DNA of 64,000 nt, taken from the NCBI GenBank assembly GCA_900551745.1, contig URXA01000001.1, positions 62,001 to 126,000 on the forward strand, in the 5' to 3' direction. The notes below the pieces were generated by a model. That model ran no database searches. It saw nothing but the letters and a program-made list of their open reading frames with translations, and was not told the DNA's origin. Source of the DNA: an uncultured Phascolarctobacterium sp. Its GTDB lineage: Bacteria > Bacillota > Negativicutes > Acidaminococcales > Acidaminococcaceae. Shown here in pieces: positions 8,726 to 14,545 of this stretch (the first letter of the stretch is position 1; each line of letters opens with the position of its first letter). The position numbers and the translations under genes were made by a program.

Positions 8726-9193
8726 ATGTTAAAATCAGTTAAAGGTTTCACTTTGATCGAATTAGTTGTAGTTGTTGCGATCATTGGTATTTTAGCTGGC
8801 TTCGCTATTCCTTATTATACAGATGCAGAAGCAACTGCCAGAGGCGCTGTAATAATTGCTGATATGCGTACTATACAGTCTGCACAGATAATGTATCTTG
8901 CCAAGACCGGACAGCAAATAGTTGCTTCCGGCACCAGCGAAGGCTATAACACGCAAATCAAAGTTGAAGACCTGGCTCAGGCAGGTTATCTGGACTATAT
9001 TCCTGTTCCGCCAAGTGGTAAAGCAATTTTTCCTAATTCAATAGTGGGGCAATTAAATATACCCAGCAACGGTAATATCGGTTACATATTTTATAACCAT
9101 CCGCAAATAGATGCAGGAATGCCAAGTGTTTGCTTATCTTTTGGAACGGATATACCTTTAGAATGGTTATTACCTCAAGATAGTACAAATTAA
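8726..9193 (+). CDS. Prepilin P2 (type IV pilin-like)
   Basis: 155 residues. Six-residue leader ending KSVK, then the GFTLIELVVVVAIIGILAG cleavage region and the ARGAVIIADMRTIQSAQ helix, 17 bases of whose coding sequence (8858-8874) match P1 (8304-8320). The C-terminal domain differs from P1 and includes YLDYIPVPPSG, a motif shared in form with P3 and P4. AGGAG lies 8-12 bases before the ATG. No separate promoter is obvious, so expression may depend on read-through from P1. Role as minor or alternative pilin is inferred. Confidence 0.9.
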   Translation: MLKSVKGFTLIELVVVVAIIGILAGFAIPYYTDAEATARGAVIIADMRTIQSAQIMYLAKTGQQIVASGTSEGYNTQIKVEDLAQAGYLDYIPVPPSGKAIFPNSIVGQLNIPSNGNIGYIFYNHPQIDAGMPSVCLSFGTDIPLEWLLPQDSTN

Positions 9194-9195
9194 TA

Positions 9196-9240
9196 AAACT
9201 GCTGCCTAACAAGCTTAATGTTAGACAGCAGTTTTATCTT
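9196..9240. terminator. Terminator between convergent P2 and P3
   Basis: Stem AAACTGCTG...TAAC / GTTA..CAGCAGTTT at 9196-9210 and 9220-9234, with T-rich sequence after it and A-rich sequence before it. It can serve P2 and also P3 arriving from the other side. Confidence 0.8.
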
Positions 9241-9273
9241 TATATATTTACATTTCTGTGAAAGATATATAAT

Positions 9274-9762
9274 CTAGTACGTTCCTGAAATAAATTGCTC
9301 GATAAACATTGAATATGGAACACCTTTAGTGCCATCTCCGAACCCATTAATAAAAGATACTGTTATTTTTCTCTTATTTTCACTGCTGCCTACACCATCG
9401 CTTGCTTCCTCTATGCCGTATGAACAGTTGCTTAATGTTATTCTATCACCGCTAACTGCATAGTAGTAATCTCCTTGAGGAGGTGTTGGCACTGCATATA
9501 AAAAACCTTTATCAACAATATCTTGAAAAACTTTTGCACCGTTAGCTTTTTGATTATCAGTAAGACCGGTAATAGTATTACCTGCTGCCATATATTCTTC
9601 AACAGCGCTTTGCAAAGTACGCATATCGGCCGCCGCTCTGGCGGTTCTGGTTTTGCCCTGCGAATCAAGGAAATGAGGAATAGCAAGGCCTGCCAATATC
9701 CCAATAACAGCAATGACTATCACAAGTTCAACTAAAGTGAAACCTTTATTATATTTGCACAT
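9274..9762 (-). CDS. Prepilin P3 (type IV pilin-like)
   Basis: 162 residues starting at the ATG at 9762, which follows GGAAGGAG by 5 bases; an earlier in-frame ATG at 9777 lies before that site and is less likely. Leader MCKYNK, then GFTLVELVIVIAVIGILAG and ARAAADMRTLQSA. The C-terminal domain contains VPTPPQGDYYYAVSG and a single Cys and ends FIEQFISGTY. It lies downstream of P4 on the minus strand, separated by a terminator, mirroring the P1-terminator-P2 unit. No promoter of its own is evident. Confidence 0.9.
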   Translation of the reverse strand: MCKYNKGFTLVELVIVIAVIGILAGLAIPHFLDSQGKTRTARAAADMRTLQSAVEEYMAAGNTITGLTDNQKANGAKVFQDIVDKGFLYAVPTPPQGDYYYAVSGDRITLSNCSYGIEEASDGVGSSENKRKITVSFINGFGDGTKGVPYSMFIEQFISGTY

Positions 9763-9782
9763 AACTTCTCCTTCCATATTAA

Positions 9783-9824
9783 AATAAATAGGCAGATAGG
9801 CTGTAATTTCCTATCTGCCTATTT
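9783..9824 (-). terminator. Terminator between P4 and P3
   Basis: Perfect 15-bp stem AAATAGGCAGATAGG / CCTATCTGCCTATTT (9786-9800 and 9810-9824), 9-base loop, followed on the minus strand by ATTTATTTTAA. It occupies the same place between P4 and P3 as the 8671-8698 hairpin does between P1 and P2. Confidence 0.8.
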
Positions 9825-9828
9825 GAAA

Positions 9829-10248
9829 TTAGCTATTTTTTCTAGTCATTAAAGTTTTTAAATCTATGTTTTCGCCAGCGTTGATGGTAACAGTTTTAGG
9901 GGTAGCACCATTATTTGGTGTTACGGTATAAGCTGTTACAGCAGCTTTGATATCGCCACCTTGATTAGTTTCAGCCACTTTAAAAGCACCAATCGGCGGA
10001 ATCGGTTCAACTGCTAAATATCCGTTATCCACTAATTCTTTCATATTAGCAAATTGACCTTTTTCTGCATAATACATAGATTCTGCACTTTCAATAGTGC
10101 GCAAATCAGCAACTAATCTTGAACCACGGGCATTCGTTGTAGCGTCCATAAAACGCGGAATTGCAAGCCCGGCGAGAATACCGAGTATGGCGATTACTAC
10201 TACCAGTTCCACCAAAGTGAAACCTTTTTGGTTTTTAATAAAATCCAA
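9829..10248 (-). CDS. Prepilin P4, probable silent or poorly expressed pilin
   Basis: 139 residues with KGFTLVELVVVIAILGILAG and ARGSRLVADLRTIESAES, closest to P1 over the first 60 codons, then diverging (VEPIPPIGAF..., Lys/Thr-rich end). The only in-frame start is a TTG at 10248; a stop lies seven codons upstream, and no Shine-Dalgarno sequence is seen before it. In P1 the same place has ATG with a ribosome site, so P4 looks like a copy whose 5' end has been exchanged. It could still be reached by transcripts of the integrase gene, which is upstream and co-oriented. Silent status is inferred. Confidence 0.8.
   Translation of the reverse strand: MDFIKNQKGFTLVELVVVIAILGILAGLAIPRFMDATTNARGSRLVADLRTIESAESMYYAEKGQFANMKELVDNGYLAVEPIPPIGAFKVAETNQGGDIKAAVTAYTVTPNNGATPKTVTINAGENIDLKTLMTRKNS
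10207..10228 (-). repeat. 22-bp repeat inside P4, right copy of the inverted pair
   Basis: Exact reverse-complement match of 8186-8207. Recombination between the two would flip about 2.0 kb (8208-10206) and place the P4 body behind the P1 start codon. Confidence 0.9.
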
Positions 10249-10345
10249 TATGCTTAATAATTGCTTTTAAGTTAAGATTAACAATCTTATAGATTATTAA
10301 ATATGATATTAGTTTATCTTTTTTATGGTGTTTTGTAAGACTCTG

Positions 10346-10356
10346 GTAAGACACAA
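10346..10356 (+). repeat. 11-bp direct repeat, copy at the 3' end of the integrase gene
   Basis: GTAAGACACAA, two bases from the integrase stop codon (10358-10360). A partial third copy, GTAAGACTC, begins at 10335. The full 11 bases recur at 11491-11501 just upstream of the integrase start. Confidence 0.7.
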
Positions 10357-10357
10357 A

Positions 10358-11440
10358 TCAGTATTTTAGTTTATTGATTGCAGTTAAAAGCTGACGGATG
10401 TTTTTATGAGTGTAGCTTTCAGTAATATCGGCATTGGCATGACCGACTATGCGTTTTAAAATAACGCTGCCGGCGCTGATCCCGCAGGCATCCATACCGC
10501 TGATAAAGGTATGACGGCAGTCATGGGGCTTATGCTGCATTTTTAATGTTGACATTAACAGGTTAAAAAAACGTTTTTTGTAGGTATCGTAGATTATTGG
10601 CTGTCCATTTTCTGTTTCGATCAGATATTTACCGTGCATACGGGCTGCGACGAGCGGTACGATATCTTTATGCAGTGGCAGGAGGCGGTGGGCTGCTTTG
10701 GTTTTTGTGCCGTGCAGGTCAATGACCTGTTTTTTGAGGTCGATATGTGCCGTTTGTATTTCCAGCAGTTCGCCGATGCGTATACCGCTGTAAATCATGA
10801 TCAGCACCGTATCGACCAGCCGGATATCGTTGTAATGATGGCGGCTGCCGTCGGCAAGCGGCAGTGATCGGTCAAGGTTGTTCCATAAACATTTGATTTC
10901 GCGGTGAGTAAAAACGCTGCGGGACGTTTGTTTGGCAGTGGCGTTTTTTTCCAGATAGTGCGAATAGTCTACGCTGATGAGGTCGTTTTCAAGTGCGAGG
11001 CGAAAAATACCGCTGAAAATGGTTTTCAGGCGTGTTTGCACACTGGGGGACAGGTGCTGGTTGTTGTCCAGTACAGCCTGCATTTGTGCTTTTTTAATTT
11101 TTTTAATAGGCTGGTCGGCAATATCAGCGCATTTTTTCCAGGCGGCTGTAAAACTGCAGCGTGAGGAACGTGAAAGGCGGGCAGTATGTTTAATGTACCA
11201 CTGGCTGTAAAGTTCACCGAAGGTAAGATGCTGCAGATTCAAGTCGTAAGGGCGTTTGTTGTAGTCGGCAAGTGCGATTAGGGCGGCGCGCCTGCTGGTA
11301 TAGTAACCAAGTGTGTGATATTTTTGCAGCGGTTTGCCGTCTGTTTGACACTGCCAGCCTGATGTCAGTCGTACACGATAGGGTTTACGGCGGTTGCCCG
11401 GCAGTTTAGTGACGCCGCCATAACCGTTAGGGTTTTTCAT
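10358..11440 (-). CDS. Solitary tyrosine recombinase / phage-type integrase
   Basis: 360 residues. An N-terminal arm-binding-like region (MKNPNGYGGVTKLPGNRRKPY), a core-binding SAM-like domain (about 70-170) and a catalytic domain (about 190-355) with the full set of residues: Arg in SGIRIGEL (about 220), Lys in TKTKAAHRLLPL, HDCRHTF, GHANADIT, and the Tyr nucleophile in ESYTHK near 342. Excellent ribosome site AAGGAGGT before the ATG. No excisionase, relaxase, phage or transposon gene lies nearby. Its partner DNA is unknown; the neighbouring mirrored pilin genes are an attractive target. Co-oriented with P4 and P3. Confidence 0.92.
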   Translation of the reverse strand: MKNPNGYGGVTKLPGNRRKPYRVRLTSGWQCQTDGKPLQKYHTLGYYTSRRAALIALADYNKRPYDLNLQHLTFGELYSQWYIKHTARLSRSSRCSFTAAWKKCADIADQPIKKIKKAQMQAVLDNNQHLSPSVQTRLKTIFSGIFRLALENDLISVDYSHYLEKNATAKQTSRSVFTHREIKCLWNNLDRSLPLADGSRHHYNDIRLVDTVLIMIYSGIRIGELLEIQTAHIDLKKQVIDLHGTKTKAAHRLLPLHKDIVPLVAARMHGKYLIETENGQPIIYDTYKKRFFNLLMSTLKMQHKPHDCRHTFISGMDACGISAGSVILKRIVGHANADITESYTHKNIRQLLTAINKLKY

Positions 11441-11490
11441 AGTATACCTCCTTTTTCTTTATCTTAACAGATTATTTTAGCTTTAAAACC

Positions 11491-11501
11491 GTAAGACACA
11501 A
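11491..11501 (+). repeat. 11-bp direct repeat, copy upstream of the integrase gene
   Basis: Same GTAAGACACAA as at 10346-10356. On the minus strand it reads TTGTGTCTTAC and overlaps a possible -35 (TTGTGT, 16-base spacer, TAAAAT) of the integrase gene. It may be an arm-type recombinase site or a self-regulatory site. Confidence 0.65.
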
Positions 11502-11561
11502 GTAAACCACAGAAAAAATAATTTTGTAGATAATGAAAGTAGTATTGTAGTTTTCAAAATG

Positions 11562-11589
11562 TTCACAGAAGTGAATAATTTTGTATAAT
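11562..11589 (+). promoter_or_regulatory. Promoter with operator-like dyad before the pilin-like gene
   Basis: TATAAT at 11584-11589 with TTCACA 16 bases upstream. The -35 lies in a perfect dyad TTCAC-AGAA-GTGAA (11562-11575), a good size for a dimeric regulator. Which protein would bind is unknown. Confidence 0.55.
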
Positions 11590-11616
11590 GGAAACAGTAA
11601 AGGACGGTGATACAGT

Positions 11617-11874
11617 ATGACATACGCTAAATTGAGTGATCGTTGTCTCAAGGTATTCGTAGTTCTGCTGATCGCGGGCGTTTTGGGCGGGTTCTGTCTG
11701 CCCCATTTTGTGGAAGCAGTCGCCGGAGGCTACAATACCCGTGCTGTCGGTATATCGCTTGGTGCAGAGGGCTTGGCGGCACCTGTTTTATCAGCTGATT
11801 TTAAACCGCAGGGCGGCGAGCTGGCTTTGGCTAAGCTGATAGAAGCAGGCTATTTCGATACTTTGGTCAATTGA
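11617..11874 (+). CDS. Degenerate pilin-like small membrane protein without a PilD site
   Basis: 85 residues. The segment KVFVVLLIAGVLGGFCLPHF at residues 11-30 mimics the pilin assembly helix (VVVIAIIGILAGLAIPRF), then FVEAVAGGYNTRAV matches the Asp-Ala...Thr-Ala-Arg-Ala region, and LAKLIEAGYFDTL matches the VEDLAQAGYLDYI region of P2. The GFTLVE cleavage motif and its Glu+5 are missing, and the protein stops where the pilin C-terminal domain would begin. It has its own promoter and an AAGGA ribosome site, so it is probably translated. Either a decayed pilin or a small regulator/decoy of the pilus membrane assembly. Confidence 0.6.
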   Translation: MTYAKLSDRCLKVFVVLLIAGVLGGFCLPHFVEAVAGGYNTRAVGISLGAEGLAAPVLSADFKPQGGELALAKLIEAGYFDTLVN

Positions 11875-11899
11875 ATACATGTATACAATACAAAAGTAC

Positions 11900-11927
11900 T
11901 TGCTTTTTTTAAACTATCTGCTATAAT
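11900..11927 (+). promoter_or_regulatory. Promoter of the glycine riboswitch-agcS unit
   Basis: TTGCTT at 11900-11905, 16-base spacer, TATAAT at 11922-11927, about 35 bases before the first riboswitch aptamer. Confidence 0.6.
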
Positions 11928-11961
11928 AACTAACATCACAAGTGAATAATGCGTGGATGAA

Positions 11962-12136
11962 ACATATGGGAGAAGACGATGCGTCTACCGAAGGAGCTAA
12001 ACTCTCAGGTGCCTGGAAATCAGGCGGAACCGTATGCGGACACAACTCTGGAGAGTCCCTTGAATGGGCGCCGAAGGTGCACGAATATCGTTGATGTTCT
12101 TATCTCTCAGGCCAATGGACAGAGCAATAGCAGTAG
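11962..12136 (+). promoter_or_regulatory. Tandem glycine riboswitch
   Basis: Two glycine aptamers in series. The first has GGGAGA, ACCGAAGGAGC and CTCTCAGGTGCC, then a P3b-like stem and CGGACACAACTCTGGAGAG. The second begins at that GGAGAG, has GGGCGCCGAAGGTGC and ends with TCTCTCAGGCCAATGGACAGAG. The '-CGAAGG...CTCTCAGG...GGACAGAG' signature is that of the gcvT glycine class. A terminator follows and then a gene for an AgcS-type amino acid:cation symporter, which fits the class; tandem glycine switches are often ON switches, and the direction here is inferred. Confidence 0.92.
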
Positions 12137-12179
12137 TTCCGCTGCCTTTTAGGCAGGGGAGTACTTATATCGTTTTTTT

Positions 12180-12221
12180 GCCCACCGGAGTTGTCATTAT
12201 TCCGGTGGGCTTTTAGTTTTT
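12180..12221 (+). terminator. Riboswitch-controlled terminator before agcS
   Basis: Stem GCCCACCGGA / TCCGGTGGGC at 12180-12189 and 12201-12210 with an 11-base loop, then TTTTAGTTTTT. It lies between the aptamers and the ribosome site. A smaller CTGCC-TTTTA-GGCAG hairpin at 12142-12156 lies between aptamer 2 and this stem. Confidence 0.82.
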
Positions 12222-12252
12222 CATTTCACATAAGGGGAAGAGGGAGAATTTT

Positions 12253-13632
12253 ATGTTGGAGCTTTTAAATGAGATCGACAGTTTTGTGTGGGGACCGCCG
12301 TTATTGGTATTGTTGGTTGGTACCGGTATCTGGTTGACCCTGCGTTTGAATTTATTGCAGGTGCTTAAACTGCCAATGGCTTTGAAATTGATTTTTTCGG
12401 CTAAAAATGATGGCGACGGCGATGTCAACAGCTTTAAAGCTTTATGTACAGCTTTAGCAGCTACTGTAGGTACGGGTAATATAGTCGGTGTTGCTACTGC
12501 TATCAAAGCAGGCGGCCCCGGCGCTTTGTTCTGGATGTGGCTGGCTGCATTTTTTGGTATGGCTACCAAATATGCCGAAGGTCTTTTAGCTGTAAAATAC
12601 CGTACTGTTGATGCCAATGGCAATATTGCCGGCGGACCGATGTATTATATTGAAAACGGTTTAGGTAAATCTTATAAACCGCTGGCTGTTTTCTTTGCCG
12701 TATCCGGTGTGTTGTGCGCTTATTTCGGTATCGGTACTTTTGCTCAGGTCAACGCTATCGTTGAGATCACGCAGCTGTCTGTTGGCATTCCTGTTGTTTA
12801 TACCGCAATTGCGCTGACTGTGCTGGTTGCTGTCGTTACTATTGGCGGCCTTAAATCTATCGCCAGCGTAGCAGGTAAAATCGTTCCTTTTATGGCCTTG
12901 TTATATGTCGTTACTACAGTAGGTATTTTGTTCGTATTTGCCGATCAGGTACCTGCTGCTATTTCTACAGTGCTTACCAATGCTTTTAGTCCTACGGCTG
13001 CTGCCGGCGGCTTTTTGGGCGCAACTGTTATGATGGCGATGCGCAATGGTATTGCCCGCGGTGTTTTCTCTAACGAGTCCGGCCTTGGCAGTGCTCCGAT
13101 CGTTGCTGCTGCTGCTAAAACCAAATGGCCTGCCGAACAGGGCCTGATTTCTATGACCGGTACTTTTATCGATACGATCATCATTTGTACTCTTACCGGT
13201 TTAACTCTGGTTGTTACTAATGTCTGGACCGGGGATTTGAATGGTGCTGCTTTGACTCAGGCTGCCTTTACGATGGGCTTTCCGGTGTGGGGCAAATATC
13301 TGCTGATGGTTGGCCTGGTATTATTTGCCTTTACTACGATCTTAGGCTGGAATTACTATGGTGAACGCTGCATCGAATATTTGCTGGGTGTTAAAGCAAT
13401 TTTGCCGTATCGCATTATTTTTATTGCTCTGATTGCCTGCGGTGCGTTCTTGAAACTGGAAGCAATCTGGGTTTTAGCAGACATAGTTAACGGTTTGATG
13501 GCTATTCCTAATCTGATCGCGCTTCTGGGACTGACTGGCGTTATCGTAGCCGAGACAAAACGTTATACAGCACATTTGGCGAAGCAAAAAGAAAAGGCTG
13601 ATATTAGTGAAGAAGTGGCTGAAGAAGCTTAA
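12253..13632 (+). CDS. Alanine/glycine:cation symporter (AgcS/AlsT family)
   Basis: 459 residues, about 11 membrane helices, imports alanine or glycine with Na+ or H+. Family signatures include VWGPPLLVLLVGTGIWLTLR (about 12-31), ATVGTGNIVGVATAI (about 74-88), GGPMYYIENGLG, and ARGVFSNESGLGSAPI near 271. Charged cytoplasmic tail. Ribosome site AGAGGGAGAA before the ATG. The glycine riboswitch in its leader suggests that glycine is the physiological substrate or signal, since the family itself does not separate Gly from Ala clearly. A terminator follows, so this is a one-gene unit. Confidence 0.94.
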   Translation: MLELLNEIDSFVWGPPLLVLLVGTGIWLTLRLNLLQVLKLPMALKLIFSAKNDGDGDVNSFKALCTALAATVGTGNIVGVATAIKAGGPGALFWMWLAAFFGMATKYAEGLLAVKYRTVDANGNIAGGPMYYIENGLGKSYKPLAVFFAVSGVLCAYFGIGTFAQVNAIVEITQLSVGIPVVYTAIALTVLVAVVTIGGLKSIASVAGKIVPFMALLYVVTTVGILFVFADQVPAAISTVLTNAFSPTAAAGGFLGATVMMAMRNGIARGVFSNESGLGSAPIVAAAAKTKWPAEQGLISMTGTFIDTIIICTLTGLTLVVTNVWTGDLNGAALTQAAFTMGFPVWGKYLLMVGLVLFAFTTILGWNYYGERCIEYLLGVKAILPYRIIFIALIACGAFLKLEAIWVLADIVNGLMAIPNLIALLGLTGVIVAETKRYTAHLAKQKEKADISEEVAEEA

Positions 13633-13654
13633 GTTTTATTAAATTGTTGGACTC

Positions 13655-13685
13655 AAAAAGGCAGTTTTTACAGCTGCCTTTTTGA
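13655..13685 (+). terminator. Terminator after the symporter gene
   Basis: AAAAAGGCAG / CTGCCTTTTT stem at 13655-13664 and 13674-13683, 9-base loop, T run. The symmetric A/T ends would also allow function from the other side. Confidence 0.85.
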
Positions 13686-13734
13686 TTGCATAAAAATTTA
13701 TCTGAAGAATCTGTCAGGTAAAATACGAAAAGAC

Positions 13735-13763
13735 TTGACTTTAGGATCAAAAATCTATATAAT
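13735..13763 (+). promoter_or_regulatory. Promoter of the tRNA cluster
   Basis: TTGACT at 13735-13740, 17-base spacer, TATAAT at 13758-13763, with the first tRNA starting 12 bases further on. Confidence 0.78.
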
Positions 13764-13775
13764 ATCCTTTGTATT

Positions 13776-13852
13776 CGGGGCGTGGCTCAGCTTGGTAGAG
13801 CACCTGCCTTGGGAGCAGGGGGTCGCAGGTTCGAATCCTGCCGCTCCGACCA
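13776..13852 (+). tRNA. tRNA-Pro (UGG)
   Basis: Full cloverleaf: acceptor CGGGGCG pairs with CGCTCCG, anticodon loop CTTGGGA with anticodon TGG, TTCGAAT in the T loop, encoded CCA at 13850-13852. First of three tRNAs in one transcript. Confidence 0.97.
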
Positions 13853-13879
13853 AATACATAGAGCATTGCTTAGTAAATT

Positions 13880-13953
13880 GCGGGTGTAGTTTAGTGGTAA
13901 AACCTCAGCCTTCCAAGCTGATGTTGTGGGTTCGATTCCCATCGCCCGCTCCA
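13880..13953 (+). tRNA. tRNA-Gly (UCC)
   Basis: Acceptor GCGGGTG pairs with CGCCCGC, anticodon loop CTTCCAA with anticodon TCC, T loop TTCGATT, encoded CCA. It lies 27 bases after tRNA-Pro. Confidence 0.97.
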
Positions 13954-13961
13954 ATTTTTTT

Positions 13962-14038
<77 letters not shown>

Positions 14039-14051
14039 ACAGCGAAATTCA

Positions 14052-14078
14052 GCTGCAGACTTGTTCTGCAGCTTTTTT
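14052..14078 (+). terminator. Terminator of the tRNA cluster
   Basis: Perfect 8-bp stem GCTGCAGA / TCTGCAGC with a 5-base loop and six T. Confidence 0.9.
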
Positions 14079-14117
14079 ATTTGTATAAAAGACGAGTGGG
14101 CGTATATTAAGATATAA

Positions 14118-14159
14118 ATAACAGCAAGTGTTTTTGTTGGCATAGACACTTGCTGTTAT
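14118..14159. repeat. Long hairpin of unknown role
   Basis: Perfect 14-bp inverted repeat ATAACAGCAAGTGT / ACACTTGCTGTTAT with a 14-base loop. No strong T run on either side, so it is not a classic terminator. It lies between the tRNA terminator and the end of the candidate minus-strand small RNA. Confidence 0.7.
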
Positions 14160-14204
14160 AGAAAGTTTACTTTGATTTATAATGCCTGTAATAAACACTG
14201 CTGA

Positions 14205-14310
14205 TAAAAAGAAAAAACCGTTCGCTGGGGATGGTAGCGAACGGTTTACATAGGAAAGCTGTTTATGATGAATTTGATGGGAAGGGTTTAGTAAGTTCAT
14301 CACTTACTAT
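14205..14310 (-). ncRNA. Candidate C-rich small RNA
   Basis: On the minus strand a TATAAT (14322-14317) is followed by about 105 bases: a 5' hairpin TAGTAAGT-GATGA-ACTTACTA (8 bp, 14309-14289), an open stretch with CCCTTCCC (14286-14279), and a strong terminator whose 12-bp stem AAACCGTTCGCT / AGCGAACGGTTT (14247-14215) has a C-rich loop ACCATCCCC and a tail TTTTTTCTTTTT. No coding gene explains this minus-strand terminator. The layout (5' stem, C-rich single strand, terminator) fits a Shine-Dalgarno-pairing small RNA such as RsaE/RoxS in form. The -35 is poor, so the promoter is uncertain. Confidence 0.5.
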
Positions 14311-14435
14311 ATTTTTATTATACAGCAGAGATTTGACAGAAAAAGGGCAAAGCTTAAAAAAGTTTGTGAAATATATCAAAAAATAGAGTGCGGTCTGTAA
14401 AAATATCGGATGGGTTTAGTATAGAGGCATATTTA

Positions 14436-14465
14436 TTGACTAAAAATAGTGCATTATGCTAAAAT
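14436..14465 (+). promoter_or_regulatory. Probable promoter of the secreted repeat protein
   Basis: TTGACT at 14436-14441, 17-18-base spacer, CTAAAA/TAAAAT at 14459-14465, about 80 bases before the ATG. Confidence 0.5.
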
Positions 14466-14545
14466 TTACTATAAAGTATTTTTAGTTATTTGGTTTAAAA
14501 GTTAATTGGCAAAAGATCGTACCATATAAAAGGGGATGATGAAAA

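Noticed and set aside
10358..11440. Integrase as part of a prophage or conjugative element
   Set aside because: No phage structural, relaxase, excisionase or replication genes within 10 kb on either side, and no attachment repeat was found at the nearby tRNA genes.
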